A stretch of DNA of 64,000 bases from Verrucomicrobium sp. BvORR106 (GCF_000739655.1 NZ_BATR01000137.1:23004-87003), one strand, 5' to 3'; counted from the stretch's first letter, positions 17,924 to 30,936 are shown. Made by a program: numbers and translations. The notes: generated from the sequence alone by a model not told the origin.

Positions 17924-18481
17924 ATGGCAATGACTGGCCCTATGGACGCCCCGGAATCAGCCTCTACTGCAATCTCTCTCGAATCCCGCTCCGCCCCAGC
18001 ATCGGACTATTCCCGGGAGCAACCTGGCCCGCGACTGCGGTTCCCCGTGCTTTATTTCCTCCTCGCCATCGTCCTCGGATTTCTACTGTCTCTCGTCGTT
18101 CTGGGGGCATTCCGTTGGGAGGTGCGCGAGATGTGTGAATGGACAGGTTCGAGGCGCGACTACATCGCGTATCCCTTGGGCATCCATACCAGCATGGTGT
18201 ACACCCCCTCCGCCTTGGAGTTTCATCTTGCCAAGCATCACTCGGAAAAGCTGGAGCATCGGTGGAAGAGCTATTCGCGGATTTCTCGAAGCGTGCTGGG
18301 GACCACCTACTCATGCGGACGCCCCAAGGGATTCTTCGAACTCCCCGGCTTCTGCATCGACAAGTTCATGGAAACCGCCAACGATGCCGAGGTCATGGCG
18401 CTATATGAGTTGGTGCGGTCAGGCAACGAGCCCGCCATTGAGATGCGGTTCGAGCAGTTGATGAATGCCGCCATCCCGTGA
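17924..18481 (+). CDS. Hypothetical single-span membrane protein
   Basis: 185 residues. About 38 polar residues precede one transmembrane helix (about 40-63, FPVLYFLLAIVLGFLLSLVVLGAF), then a soluble part containing three Cys (one in YSCGRP). No known motif is recognised. It follows the secretion-operon terminator, so it should have its own promoter. A second ATG at 17942 is equally possible. Confidence 0.6.
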   Translation: MAMTGPMDAPESASTAISLESRSAPASDYSREQPGPRLRFPVLYFLLAIVLGFLLSLVVLGAFRWEVREMCEWTGSRRDYIAYPLGIHTSMVYTPSALEFHLAKHHSEKLEHRWKSYSRISRSVLGTTYSCGRPKGFFELPGFCIDKFMETANDAEVMALYELVRSGNEPAIEMRFEQLMNAAIP

Positions 18482-18986
18482 GCAGGCCAGTAAGCGGCGG
18501 CTGCTTTTGCAAAAAACGCGGTCGGGCCCATGCCAAATGATTCACCGCTTGGACATCACCCGACCAAGTCGCCCTGCTGATCGCGTTCTCACGAACGCAA
18601 CCTAGAGCATCGCCCGCTCAATTTTGTTCGTGGCCCGACTATCCGGCCATGCCGAAGGCATCCCAGACGGTAGCCAGGGATCGGGCGAGTTTGACGAGCC
18701 CTATCCCTGGAACAGGCAGAAAAGTGCATGCATCCTGAAGGGATGCCAGAGTGGTCCGCAAGCCCGCCAGACCTCAACACCTCCTTCGAAGCAGGTTCCC
18801 TCCCCCATCAACTCCCGACGACATTTCCGCGATGCATCCGGCAGATCCATCGGACCCCATGGGCCTACCGCTCCGCGGTAGAATTCACACCCCGTCACAC
18901 CATGGGTAGTCCTCGCTCCGCTCGGCCGACCCATGGCTATGCATGGCGAACCCTCCGGGTTCATGAGATAACGCAAGCCGACTGCC
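18482..18986. other. Degenerate non-coding repeat region
   Basis: About 500 bp with no coherent gene. It contains short palindromic pieces such as ATCCTGAAGGGAT (18734-18746) and CTACCGCTCCGCGGTAG (18866-18882), and a segment reading AACCCTCCGGGTTCATGAGA. The first has a relative on the opposite strand near 58475. This looks like decayed interspersed repeats. Confidence 0.4.
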
Positions 18987-19044
18987 CGCACGCCGCCTCG
19001 CCTGGCGCCCTACGCCGCACGCCGCCTCGCCTGGCGCCCTACGC
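18987..19044. repeat. Perfect tandem duplication of a 29-bp unit
   Basis: Two identical 29-bp copies, beginning CGCACGCCGCCTCGCC and ending CCTACGC, run 18987-19015 and 19016-19044, just before the 8-bp array. Confidence 0.85.
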
Positions 19045-19064
19045 CGCGCGCCCCTCTCACTGCC

Positions 19065-19268
19065 CGCACCGGACGCACCGACGCACCGGACGCACCGACG
19101 CACCGACGCACCGACGCACCGACGCACCGACGCACCGACGCACCGACGCACCGACGCACCGACGCACCGACGCACCGACGCACCGACGCACCGACGCACC
19201 GACGCACCGACGCACCGACGCACCGACGCACCGACGCACCGACGCACCGGACGCACCGGACGCACCGA
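19065..19268. repeat. 8-bp tandem repeat array (CGCACCGA)n
   Basis: Nineteen perfect copies of CGCACCGA run 19091-19242. They are flanked on both sides by 8-9 bp variants (CGCACCGGA), giving about 25 units. The period is not a multiple of three, so the THRRTDAP-type frames it creates are not coding. It lies between converging genes, 10 bp after which a sialidase-like gene ends. It is a likely slippage-prone VNTR. Confidence 0.93.
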
Positions 19269-19277
19269 CTCCCCCCC

Positions 19278-20486
19278 TTACTCCAATCTCCCAAACATAA
19301 TCCGCTCCTTGCGGCTCGCGTCGTGATCGCCCTGCGTCACGGTCACATAGATCTCGCCTGCTCCATCGTCATGGAATGCCGGGTACTGGAACGATTTCTC
19401 GGTTTCAAACCGGTACTTCCTCTCCCAGGCTTTGCCGTCCTTGGACACCTCCACGTTGAAAACACTGCGGGACACGTTGTTGATCCGGGTGCTCTCCTGC
19501 CAGCCGAGGTAGTAAACGTCCCTGAACTTGTCCAAGGTCGGTTTCGAACTGGAGCCGTTCGGCACCAGCGTCCGGTGCTCATTCACACTCCACGCCTTTC
19601 CATCCGGGCTGGTGCTGAAGGTGTAGTTTCCATTGCCTCCCTCCTGTCGGCAAATGGCCAGCCAGCTTCCATCGGGCAGGCGGTTCGCGGAAGATTCCGT
19701 GAGCTTCAGTTCCGTCGGCTGATTGTAGTGTCCCAAGACCTCAAAGGTATCGCCTGCCGCATTGAGCCGACCCAAGGCGTTCTGTCCGCCGGGATAGTTG
19801 TTCAGCGTCACATGCCACTGGCCGTCGATCCACTTGAATGAATCAAAGATGTAGAGACCGAAATCCACGGGCTTCCGCGTGAAGCCTGCCGTGACGGCAT
19901 CCGCATGGAAGTACTGGGGCTCCATGTCAAAGGTCCCGGCCGCGGTCTTGATCTTCGTTTTGTGAAGCTCATTCGCCAACTTCCCGGTCTTCACATCATA
20001 GTCCAGGTACCAGGTCACCGATTGCCGTTTCCCAGGTTCCTCGCTCGCGAAGTAGATCCGCAGGGTGCTCTCGTTGAGTTTCAAGATCCGCGGCACAAAG
20101 CAGGCTCCCACAGGCAGCGTCACATTGCCAAAGGCCTGCCCACCCCGGGCGAAGTCATGCTGCGCCTCCACCTTCATGCTGGGCACATCCACGACCGTCA
20201 GCGTGACATAGACAAAGGGCCATGCCGCAGCTTCACCCGGCTTTTCGTCATTGGCCTCGGCCACAATGTACGCCTTGTCCCCCACGATCACGAACTCCGC
20301 ATCGTGCGCCCCCTTTACTTGAGGCTTGGTCACATTGACCAGTCGCCCCATCACCTTATCCGCCTCTGCCTTGGCATCCCAGGCCGCAGGCAACAACTTG
20401 GACTCCACAGCAAAAAGACCGCCACCAAAACCGGTAAAGGCACAAACAGCAATGAAGGGTAAGAGGAGCGTGTTTCTCGTGAGCAT
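19278..20486 (-). CDS. Secreted sialidase/BNR-repeat-like protein
   Basis: 402 residues from the ATG at 20486 (an ATG at 20498 is in frame). A signal peptide (LLLPFIAVCAFTGFGGGLFA) precedes a beta-propeller-like protein with two Asp-box-like segments, STSPDGKAWSV and EVSKDGKAWERKY. It also has repeated strands typical of exo-sialidase-like glycoside-binding proteins (ESSANRLPDGSWLAICRQEGG). A typical Arg triad of true sialidases is not evident. It could act on host or algal glycans in the periplasm or outside. The enzymatic role is unproven; the fold call is moderate. Confidence 0.65.
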   Translation of the reverse strand: MLTRNTLLLPFIAVCAFTGFGGGLFAVESKLLPAAWDAKAEADKVMGRLVNVTKPQVKGAHDAEFVIVGDKAYIVAEANDEKPGEAAAWPFVYVTLTVVDVPSMKVEAQHDFARGGQAFGNVTLPVGACFVPRILKLNESTLRIYFASEEPGKRQSVTWYLDYDVKTGKLANELHKTKIKTAAGTFDMEPQYFHADAVTAGFTRKPVDFGLYIFDSFKWIDGQWHVTLNNYPGGQNALGRLNAAGDTFEVLGHYNQPTELKLTESSANRLPDGSWLAICRQEGGNGNYTFSTSPDGKAWSVNEHRTLVPNGSSSKPTLDKFRDVYYLGWQESTRINNVSRSVFNVEVSKDGKAWERKYRFETEKSFQYPAFHDDGAGEIYVTVTQGDHDASRKERIMFGRLE

Positions 20487-20533
20487 GGACGAGACCATAC
20501 GCCCCTGGAACAACTGCCCTATCACCCCACCGC

Positions 20534-21853
20534 CTACAATCTCCGCTCTTCCAGGACCTCGAGCCCGGTCATCTTCCAGGCACCATCCACGGGTTCGACA
20601 TCAATCTTGGCCGTGTAGCGATTCAAACGCTGATGCAAGTGCCCCCAGTGGCCGACCGTGCCGCGCGCGGTCCACTGGCAATCCGCCACAAAGCCCTCGC
20701 GACCTTGCAGAGGAGTCACATTTTCCACGTGCACGTAGAGGTCGTTCACCTTCACCCGGGTGCCATCCTGCCCATCCAGCGTGAGGGCTTGGGAGGTCTG
20801 CAAATAGAGATTCTGCAACAGTGGGCCGTTCACGCTCCGCTTCAGCACATCGTACACCGCGGACTCACTGTTCTGATCAAACGACCGGTAAACATTCTCC
20901 ACCAAGCTGGAGAGAATGCCCGTCGCCTGGGCGGTGGTGACTTCCGGGGCTTTGGCTCCTGGAACCGCCACCGGCACCTGCCAGACCGGCCAGAGCAGCC
21001 AGGTGCCGGCCACCACCATGAGCAACACCCCGCCCAAGACGACCGGCTTCTGTCGCAAAGGACGCCCTGCAACAATCACCGAGACCACACCCAGCACCAT
21101 CCACACCATCGCCCCGGCAGGCAGAGGATAGGAGGCTTTCCCCGCGACCAGAGGAACTGCAGCCAGCGGCGGTGGATCGGGCAAAAGGCCATCGTTCTTC
21201 CACGACAACGCGGGTCCGTCCGGTGTGAGCTCCTGCCCTGATTCTGCCTGCGATCCAAAGAAAATCGTGACTGGCACCTTGGTAACGGTGCCGTCGAAGC
21301 CTGCCCACTCTAGCTCCACACTCTCCACGTGGGGAGGCAGGTCAAAATGCCATATCAACCCCATCATCCCCTCAATCACCGGAGTGGCATCCTTGGCCCC
21401 GATCGTCTCACTGCGCCCCGGCATGCCCTTGAGCACGGTGGCGGAGACGATGCCCCCCTGTTGGTTCACCCGATTCACCCGCAGGCGACACCAGGACGGG
21501 GCGGTCTCCCGGGCGGCCGCGATCAATCGCGCCCGCGCCTCATCCGGCAGCAGCAGATCCTGCACTGCCGGATGCCCGAGCCGCTCCAGCGCGGCGGGCA
21601 GCCACATCAGACACTCCACCCGGGCCAGGCCGGGCTCCAGATACAGGTACACCTGCGTGTTCCGGCTGGCATCGGCCGCCTCCCCCGCCCCGTCCCCGTC
21701 AAAGGGATGAGCCAAGGTGGTTGCCGCCAACGCCAGCGCCAGCCACGTACCCACAATCCACCGGATCCAGCCCCTGCCGGATCCGGTAGTTTCCTGATGC
21801 TGAGTTTTTCCTCTCACCGTGCTGATTATGCCAGCACCCAGGGCTTGCGCCAC
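20534..21853 (-). CDS. Hypothetical membrane protein, three hydrophobic segments
   Basis: 439 residues from a GTG at 21853, which overlaps the oxidoreductase end by 28 bp. A hydrophobic N-terminal segment (WIRWIVGTWLALALAATTLAHP) acts as signal or anchor. A periplasmic beta-rich region follows, then two helices at about 250-267 and 272-293 (AGAMVWMVLGVVSVIVAG; VVLGGVLLMVVAGTWLLWPVW). The C-terminal domain of about 130 residues ends LEVLEERRL. No known family is recognised. The overlap with the upstream oxidoreductase gene suggests co-transcription. Confidence 0.65.
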   Translation of the reverse strand: MAQALGAGIISTVRGKTQHQETTGSGRGWIRWIVGTWLALALAATTLAHPFDGDGAGEAADASRNTQVYLYLEPGLARVECLMWLPAALERLGHPAVQDLLLPDEARARLIAAARETAPSWCRLRVNRVNQQGGIVSATVLKGMPGRSETIGAKDATPVIEGMMGLIWHFDLPPHVESVELEWAGFDGTVTKVPVTIFFGSQAESGQELTPDGPALSWKNDGLLPDPPPLAAVPLVAGKASYPLPAGAMVWMVLGVVSVIVAGRPLRQKPVVLGGVLLMVVAGTWLLWPVWQVPVAVPGAKAPEVTTAQATGILSSLVENVYRSFDQNSESAVYDVLKRSVNGPLLQNLYLQTSQALTLDGQDGTRVKVNDLYVHVENVTPLQGREGFVADCQWTARGTVGHWGHLHQRLNRYTAKIDVEPVDGAWKMTGLEVLEERRL

Positions 21854-23265
21854 TCCCGACTGCGCAGGCCGTTCGCATCCTCATCACCCGCAAAGGATTC
21901 CGCCTTGGGATCCCACTTCAGGGAAGTGCGCCCCAGACGCAGGCCGATGTTGCCCAGGTGGGAGATGCTGATCGTGCGGTGCGCCGTCTCGACCGGAGCC
22001 ACTGGCGGCTTGCCGGAGTACACGCAGTCCAGGAAGTTGTCGGTGTGATCCTTGCTCTCGTAGAGATGCACTTCCTCAGGGCGGATCTTGTCGCGGAAGA
22101 GGTTGGGATCGCTCGCCAGCAGCTTGCCGCGGTTCACCCAGATCCACTTGCCACCTTCACCTTCGAAGAAGATGCCCGTTTGATCCGCGGGTTTGCTCTT
22201 GTCCTTCTGCAGAGCTTCGAGCTCCGGCATCAGCTTCTCGCTTTCGTCCGCGATGATGTACTGGGTGCCGTTCTCGAAGGTGCACTCATAGTGGAACTTG
22301 GAGGCCGTGTTGTAGAGCGCCTTCTTGTCAGGGAGTTCGCCGCGGATGTTGTTGATCTCCACCGGGCCAGTGCTCTCCAGGTCCATCGCCCACTGGGCGA
22401 TGTCGATATGGTGCGCGCCGAAGTCGGTGATCATGCCGCCGGAGAAGTTGAAGTTGTGACGCCAGTTCAGCGGCAGCAACGCAGGGCGATACTCCATCTG
22501 CTCGGCTGGGCCCAGCCACATGTCATAGTCAAAATCGGCCGGCACGGGGGCGGGATCCGTCTTGTCCCCCAGCTTGCTCCAGTTTTTGTGACCGCCGGGC
22601 AGGCCGATACGCACGCGCTTGACCTTGCCGATGCGGCCGTTGCGGACGAACTCGCACGCCATGCGGAAGTAAGCGTCACTGCGCTGCTGGCTGCCGGTCT
22701 GCCAGGTAATGCCAGCCTCGTTGATGGCGTTCACCATCTGACGGCCTTCGCCGATGTTCAGCGAGAGCGGCTTCTGGCCGTAGAGGTGCTTGCCTTTGCG
22801 CGCGCTGTAGATCGTCTGGTAGCCGTGCCAGTGATCAGGCGTGCAGATCTGCACGGCATCGATGTCTTCCTTCTCCAGCAGCTCGCGGAAGTCGGTGTAG
22901 GCCGCACAGGCTTTGACCTTGGTCTTGGCGTTCTCGGAGTAGAACTTGTCGATGAACTGGCGACCCACTTCGCGGCCCCCTTTGAGTTCACCACTGTACC
23001 CATAGTTCGAGCCCTCTTTCATGGGGTCGGCCACGGCCACCACCTGGCACTTCTCGTTGTTCAGAAAGCTGGGAGTCCAGTGCGTGGCGATGGTGCCCCA
23101 GCCCAGCACGGCGACCGTGATGCGCTCCGACGGGGCCGGGCGTCCGGCTTTCCCCAGCGCGCTAGCGGGAATGATGGCGGGAAATCCGAGTGCCGCAGCA
23201 CTCTGGAAAAGGAACCGACGACGAGACGTGGTGGAGGCGGTGGTATCAGGGCGTGTGGCTTTCAT
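21826..23265 (-). CDS. Gfo/Idh/MocA family oxidoreductase with Tat signal
   Basis: 479 residues from the ATG at 23265. A twin-arginine signal (SRRRFLFQSAAALGFPAIIPASALG) is followed by a Rossmann fold (VAVLGWGTIATHW) and the family segment DIDAVQICTPDHWHGYQTIYSARKGKHLYGQKPLSLNIGEGRQM. The dinucleotide-dependent C-terminal domain has WSKLGDKTDPAPVPADFDYDMWLGPA and GGMITDFGAHHIDIAQWAMD. Such exported proteins are abundant in Planctomycetes and Verrucomicrobia and are thought to act on sugars or derivatives with a bound NAD(P). The substrate is unknown. Confidence 0.9.
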   Translation of the reverse strand: MKATRPDTTASTTSRRRFLFQSAAALGFPAIIPASALGKAGRPAPSERITVAVLGWGTIATHWTPSFLNNEKCQVVAVADPMKEGSNYGYSGELKGGREVGRQFIDKFYSENAKTKVKACAAYTDFRELLEKEDIDAVQICTPDHWHGYQTIYSARKGKHLYGQKPLSLNIGEGRQMVNAINEAGITWQTGSQQRSDAYFRMACEFVRNGRIGKVKRVRIGLPGGHKNWSKLGDKTDPAPVPADFDYDMWLGPAEQMEYRPALLPLNWRHNFNFSGGMITDFGAHHIDIAQWAMDLESTGPVEINNIRGELPDKKALYNTASKFHYECTFENGTQYIIADESEKLMPELEALQKDKSKPADQTGIFFEGEGGKWIWVNRGKLLASDPNLFRDKIRPEEVHLYESKDHTDNFLDCVYSGKPPVAPVETAHRTISISHLGNIGLRLGRTSLKWDPKAESFAGDEDANGLRSREWRKPWVLA

Positions 23266-23335
23266 GGAGGAAACAAATGCAAAAACCGCGCTCATGGTAG
23301 CGGGACCAACCGGGCGCGGGCAAGTGCAAAGCCGC

Positions 23336-27046
<3,711 letters not shown>

Positions 27047-27267
27047 GATTTACATTTGCAAATCACACCCTAGAGCATCCGGCCTCCGCCGGGAAGCTTC
27101 TGGCAAAAAAATCTTTAATCAGGTGGGTAGAGGACGATTCCATCGGCGAAGTGAGATTCCACTCCGCCACTAGCAAGTTGATTGCCAATCGACATTATGG
27201 ATTGCAATCAAGTGGGCCGGAGGTCCGGCCACATCAACCCTGCCCACGCCCCCTTGACGGCATGCGG

Positions 27268-29580
27268 CTATAGCGGAATCGGCTCCTCTTCACCAATGAT
27301 CTGGACTTCTGTCTCCAGCATGATGCCCCGCTCCTGCAGCGCCACCTGCTTGATATCGGCAATGAGATCCTGCACCTCCCGGGCGGTGCCGCCACCGGAG
27401 TTCAGGATGAAGTTTCCATGCACATCCGAGACGATGGCCTTGCCAAACGAGCGCCCCTTCAGGCCCAGCTCGTCCACCAGCTTGCCCGCTGGCACCGGCC
27501 CAGGATTCTTGAAGATGCAACCCGCGCTGGCCCCGATGGGCTGTGAGCCGCGGCGCTTCTGATGGGAGGCCGCCAGCTTCTCGTCAATCTCTGCCGCTTC
27601 CGCAGGCCGCCCCTGCAGCACCGCGCTCACGGCGAAGTGCCGGTCCAATTCCGGAACACTCCGATACTGGTGGTCGATCTCATGTTTCATCTTCTCCCGC
27701 AGCTCGCCGTTGCCATCCAGGAAACGGACACTCACCACCTGGTCAAAGGTCTGCAGGCCCATGGCCCCGGCATTCATGCGCAAGGCGCCGCCGAGATTTC
27801 CAGGGATGCCTTCCATCCATTCGAAGCCACCCAGCCCGGCCGCACGTGCCGCGCTGGCGATCTTCTTGAGACGGACACCGGTGGCCGCAAAGATGAAGTT
27901 GCCCTCTACGCGTACTTCATCGAACTCGCCCTTGCTGGGGTGCAGGACCGCCCCCTTGATGCCGCCATCGCGCACGAGCAGGTTCGAGCCCCGACCGATG
28001 ACACGGATCGGGATCAAAGCCGCACGCAGCGCCTTCACCACCTCGGCAAAGCCCTGGATGGTCATGGGTTCGATCCAATACTGCGCGGGTCCCCCCAATC
28101 GGATGGTGGTGTGGTTGGCCATCGGCTCATAGAGCTTCACCGTGCCACCGCCCTCACGGTTGAGCACCGTCGTGAGTTGCTCGGCCACCTTGAGATCTTT
28201 GGCCAGGGCACCGCCCACTTCGTGGACGTTCCCTGCACCGAGGGTGATGAGGAGATCACCAGGGCGCAGCTTACTGCCGATGAGGTCACGGGCGTCCAGC
28301 AACTTCGGCGTGCTGTGGCACTCCACGCTTGGTGCCTGGAGCTTCACTTCCTCCAGGATGGTCTCGCCAGAGACACCAGGCAGCGGTTTCTCGCTGGCGG
28401 CATACACATCCGTCACGCAGAGCACATCCACATCGTTAAAGGCCCCGCCAAACTCCTGCTTCAGCAACTGGGTGCGGGAGTAGCGGTGCGGCTGGAAGAG
28501 GCAGACAATGCGCTTGGGATTGAGCGCCTTCGCCGTCGCCAGGGTGGCCTTGATCTCCGTGGGATGGTGACCGTAGTCGTCGATGATCTGGTAGTGGGCA
28601 CCGGAGTACTTGACCTCAAAACGCCGGCGGGCCCCGCGGAAGGACTCCAGCGCCTGCTTGATGCTGGCAAATGGCACGCCCACGCTGGTGGCCAGACTGA
28701 TGGCGGCCAGGGAGTTCAAAACGTTGTGCCGCCCGGGAATGCCCAGCAACACCTCCCCGATGAGTTCCCCTTTTTGGAAAACCTCATAGCGGGTCTGAGC
28801 CGGACGCAGCTCCAAGATGTTCGCCGAGAAGTCGTGATCGAGGCTCCAGCCGTAGCTGATGCCATTCTTCCGGCCTTGGCAGAGTTCCGTGGCGACTGGA
28901 TCCTCCGCGCAGTACACGCTGTAGCCGCTGGTCTTCTCCAGGAGCTGGCGGAAGACAAGCTTGATCTCGTTCAGATCTTCATAGTAGTCGAGGTGCTCGG
29001 CCTCGATGTTCAGGATGATGGCGTGCCGCGGCTCGAACTTGACGAGAGTGCCGTCGCTTTCATCCCCCTCAGCCACGAAGAGCTCGCCGGCGTCATCCCA
29101 GTGGGCATTGCTCCCCAGGATGGGGATCTCCGCTCCGACGTAGTGCGAAGGCTTGGCTCCGCCCACTCGCAGCACGTGCGCCGCCATGGAGGAGGTCGTC
29201 GTCTTTCCGTGGGTGCCGGCCACTACCACGCCGTGTTTGCGTGCCATGATGGCCGCGAGAGCTTCCGCCCGGCGGACGAGCGGGATGCCGTGCCGGTACG
29301 CCGCCTCATAGGCAGGGTTCCCCGGCTTCACCGCGCTGGAGTAGATGACCATGTCGGCCCCCTCCACCTCGCGCTCGCTCTGCGGGCAGTGGAAGATCAG
29401 CCCCTTCTTCTCCATCCGCTCTGTCTCCAGAGTCGTCACTTTGTCTGAGCCGCTGACCTTGTGCCCAAGCTCCATGAGCAACAGGGCGAGTCCGCTCATG
29501 CCAGAGCCCGCCACCCCAATGAGGTGCACGTGCATCTTGTGGCGACCTTCCTTCAACAAACTGACGACGGCGTGATTCAT
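27268..29580 (-). CDS. murC-murB: MurC-MurB fusion (UDP-MurNAc-L-Ala ligase / UDP-MurNAc dehydrogenase)
   Basis: 770 residues. Residues about 1-470 are MurC: HLIGVAGSGMSGLALLL, the ATP loop GTHGKTTTSSM, and FQPHRYSRT. Residues about 480-770 are a MurB FAD enzyme: ANHTTIRLGGPA, IGRGSNLLVRDGGI, GIPGNLGGALRMNAGA and GASAGCIFKNP. MurB makes UDP-MurNAc and MurC adds L-Ala to it, so the fusion joins consecutive cytoplasmic steps of murein synthesis. The MurB proton-donor position is Cys (in GCIFKNP) where E. coli has Ser. It is transcribed in the same direction as ddl-ftsQAZ but separated from them by 4.7 kb of unrelated genes. Confidence 0.95.
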   Translation of the reverse strand: MNHAVVSLLKEGRHKMHVHLIGVAGSGMSGLALLLMELGHKVSGSDKVTTLETERMEKKGLIFHCPQSEREVEGADMVIYSSAVKPGNPAYEAAYRHGIPLVRRAEALAAIMARKHGVVVAGTHGKTTTSSMAAHVLRVGGAKPSHYVGAEIPILGSNAHWDDAGELFVAEGDESDGTLVKFEPRHAIILNIEAEHLDYYEDLNEIKLVFRQLLEKTSGYSVYCAEDPVATELCQGRKNGISYGWSLDHDFSANILELRPAQTRYEVFQKGELIGEVLLGIPGRHNVLNSLAAISLATSVGVPFASIKQALESFRGARRRFEVKYSGAHYQIIDDYGHHPTEIKATLATAKALNPKRIVCLFQPHRYSRTQLLKQEFGGAFNDVDVLCVTDVYAASEKPLPGVSGETILEEVKLQAPSVECHSTPKLLDARDLIGSKLRPGDLLITLGAGNVHEVGGALAKDLKVAEQLTTVLNREGGGTVKLYEPMANHTTIRLGGPAQYWIEPMTIQGFAEVVKALRAALIPIRVIGRGSNLLVRDGGIKGAVLHPSKGEFDEVRVEGNFIFAATGVRLKKIASAARAAGLGGFEWMEGIPGNLGGALRMNAGAMGLQTFDQVVSVRFLDGNGELREKMKHEIDHQYRSVPELDRHFAVSAVLQGRPAEAAEIDEKLAASHQKRRGSQPIGASAGCIFKNPGPVPAGKLVDELGLKGRSFGKAIVSDVHGNFILNSGGGTAREVQDLIADIKQVALQERGIMLETEVQIIGEEEPIPL

Positions 29581-29672
29581 GCTTTGTGCCGTGCATTACA
29601 ATGGAATGCACGAATGACAAAGGGCAAAAATCACGGTCGAGGTGGCAAGGTGTTGGGCACACTCCCCAAGCT

Positions 29673-30398
29673 TCAAGCTACCCCTCCCCCCTCCAGCCTC
29701 GCTGCCCTACGGGCCGCCTCGGCAGCCGCTTCCCCCGCCCCTGCCGCCTGCCCTCTCCGCCAGAGGTTGTCTTTCCAGCTGCCGGACAAGGCTGGACACT
29801 CCGCCAGCTGCCGGGCGCTCTCTGCGTCCTGACGCTGGTGGTGCATGATCTCGTTGCAGCGTTGCAGGGTCCACTGAGGCCAGGGACGATCCTTCAGCAC
29901 CAGCTCATTCCCGACCGCGACATGACCGTGCCGCAGCACCCGAAAGTAAAATCCCGTGAATCCCGTGCGCTCCACTTGGGCACTCAGATCCTTCATCTTC
30001 CAACGGCGAGCCAGTTTCCAGCACGGCTGTCGGGGTTGGGACACCTGCACGATGGCTTCTCCCAGTTCATACACGTCCCCAACCGAAACCCCGGATTCCA
30101 ATAGGCCGCTGGTGGTCAGGTTTTCGCCAAAGGCCCCATGAGGCAGCGCCAGTTCCGGCAGATGCTCATGCCAGTAGTCGTAGTGCTCCACCGGGTACAC
30201 GCAGACGGCTTTTTCCACTCCACCGTGATGCTTGCGATCCGCCTGCTCATCTCCGCTGAAGCCCTCGTACCCCAGCCAGACGGAGCCTGACTGAGCGGAC
30301 TTCACAAATCCGGAACGCCAGTCCTTGTCCCACCATTCTCCCGTGCCTGTCGCTGCGATCTCCCTGGCCGCGCCAGTGTGCAACGCGAGAACCTTCAC
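29673..30398 (-). CDS. MOSC-domain protein (YiiM-like)
   Basis: 241 residues from a GTG at 30398. The GTG overlaps the stop codon of the HxlR gene (GTGA), so the two are translationally coupled. It carries the MOSC pattern KHHGGVEKAVCVYPVEHYDYW, PHGAFGENLTTSGLLES, VSQPRQPCWKLARRW (conserved Cys) and a C-terminal FTGFYFRVLRHGHVAVGNE. MOSC proteins handle molybdenum-cofactor sulfur or detoxify N-hydroxylated bases. A longer frame running back to 30887 covers the HxlR gene and is not the real start. Co-control with a redox regulator is plausible. Confidence 0.88.
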   Translation of the reverse strand: MKVLALHTGAAREIAATGTGEWWDKDWRSGFVKSAQSGSVWLGYEGFSGDEQADRKHHGGVEKAVCVYPVEHYDYWHEHLPELALPHGAFGENLTTSGLLESGVSVGDVYELGEAIVQVSQPRQPCWKLARRWKMKDLSAQVERTGFTGFYFRVLRHGHVAVGNELVLKDRPWPQWTLQRCNEIMHHQRQDAESARQLAECPALSGSWKDNLWRRGQAAGAGEAAAEAARRAARLEGGGVA

Positions 30399-30754
30399 GG
30401 CGCGCCCTCCTTGTCGGCCAAGGTGGCCTGATGTTCCCCGTTGAGCACGCGAAGCTGCCCCAGAATCTCTGCCAGCCGAACTCCGGAGGGAGTGAGGTGA
30501 TACTCCACATGCGCGGGCAGTCCGGTGCTTTCTTCCCGGATGATGAGCCCGTAGGCGAGCAGCTTGCGCAGTCGTTCGTTGAGCACCTTCGTGGAGATGC
30601 CGGGAATGTAGCGCTCCAGCGCTCCGGGCCGGTGCACGCCTTGGGAAAGCGCGGCAACCACTCCCGCGCTCCATTTGCAGCCCACCACGTCCTCCAGACT
30701 GTGGTAGGCCGAACGCTCGCTCAACGTGAGAAACTTTTTGGGCTTGGCAGGCAT
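30395..30754 (-). CDS. HxlR-family winged-helix transcriptional regulator
   Basis: 119 residues, typical for HxlR. It has SLEDVVGCKWSAGVVAALSQGVHRPGALERYIPGISTKVLNERLRKLLAYGLI, the family helix-turn-helix, with a Cys at about 26, and EYHLTPSGVRLAEIL, the wing. HxlR regulators often sense electrophiles or thiol stress through an N-terminal Cys. It is divergent from the CPVC thioredoxin-like gene at 30937, and the shared 180-bp gap holds GGTACY half-sites at 30798-30838. It overlaps the MOSC gene. Confidence 0.92.
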   Translation of the reverse strand: MPAKPKKFLTLSERSAYHSLEDVVGCKWSAGVVAALSQGVHRPGALERYIPGISTKVLNERLRKLLAYGLIIREESTGLPAHVEYHLTPSGVRLAEILGQLRVLNGEHQATLADKEGAP

Positions 30755-30797
30755 GATGAGGTTTTCCCACCATGGCAGATCGGCCGCCGGGTGTCAT

Positions 30798-30838
30798 GTG
30801 GGTACTTTTCGGTACCCTCCCTCCCAAATAGTACCCAC
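30798..30838. promoter_or_regulatory. Candidate HxlR operator between divergent genes
   Basis: A 9-bp inverted repeat, GTGGGTACT (30798-30806) and AGTACCCAC (30830-30838), spans a central GGTACC (30811-30816). Three TAC/GTA half-sites on one DNA face fit dimeric HxlR binding. It lies 44 bp upstream of the hxlR-like start and 98 bp upstream of the thioredoxin-like start. Confidence 0.6.
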
Positions 30839-30936
30839 TCGCGGGTCTGGCACAGGAGTCGTTTCCTCTACAAGCACCGGTCATCAATCCGGTGAAACCA
30901 AATCAAAACAAACCAACTCGAACAACGACTACTGCC

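Noticed and set aside
19065..19268. Possible CRISPR array
   Set aside because: The units are 8 bp with no spacers, and no cas gene is present.
18885..19300. Long frames reading THRRTDAP or RRCVGASV repeats on both strands
   Set aside because: They arise from the 8-bp tandem array; a period of 8 keeps all frames open without being coding.
27562..29448. 628-residue frame antisense to murC-murB
   Set aside because: It mirrors a clear MurC-MurB gene and has no family features.
29673..30887. Single 404-residue frame covering MOSC and HxlR regions
   Set aside because: The HxlR gene uses another frame with full family sequence; the MOSC product starts at the GTG overlapping its stop.
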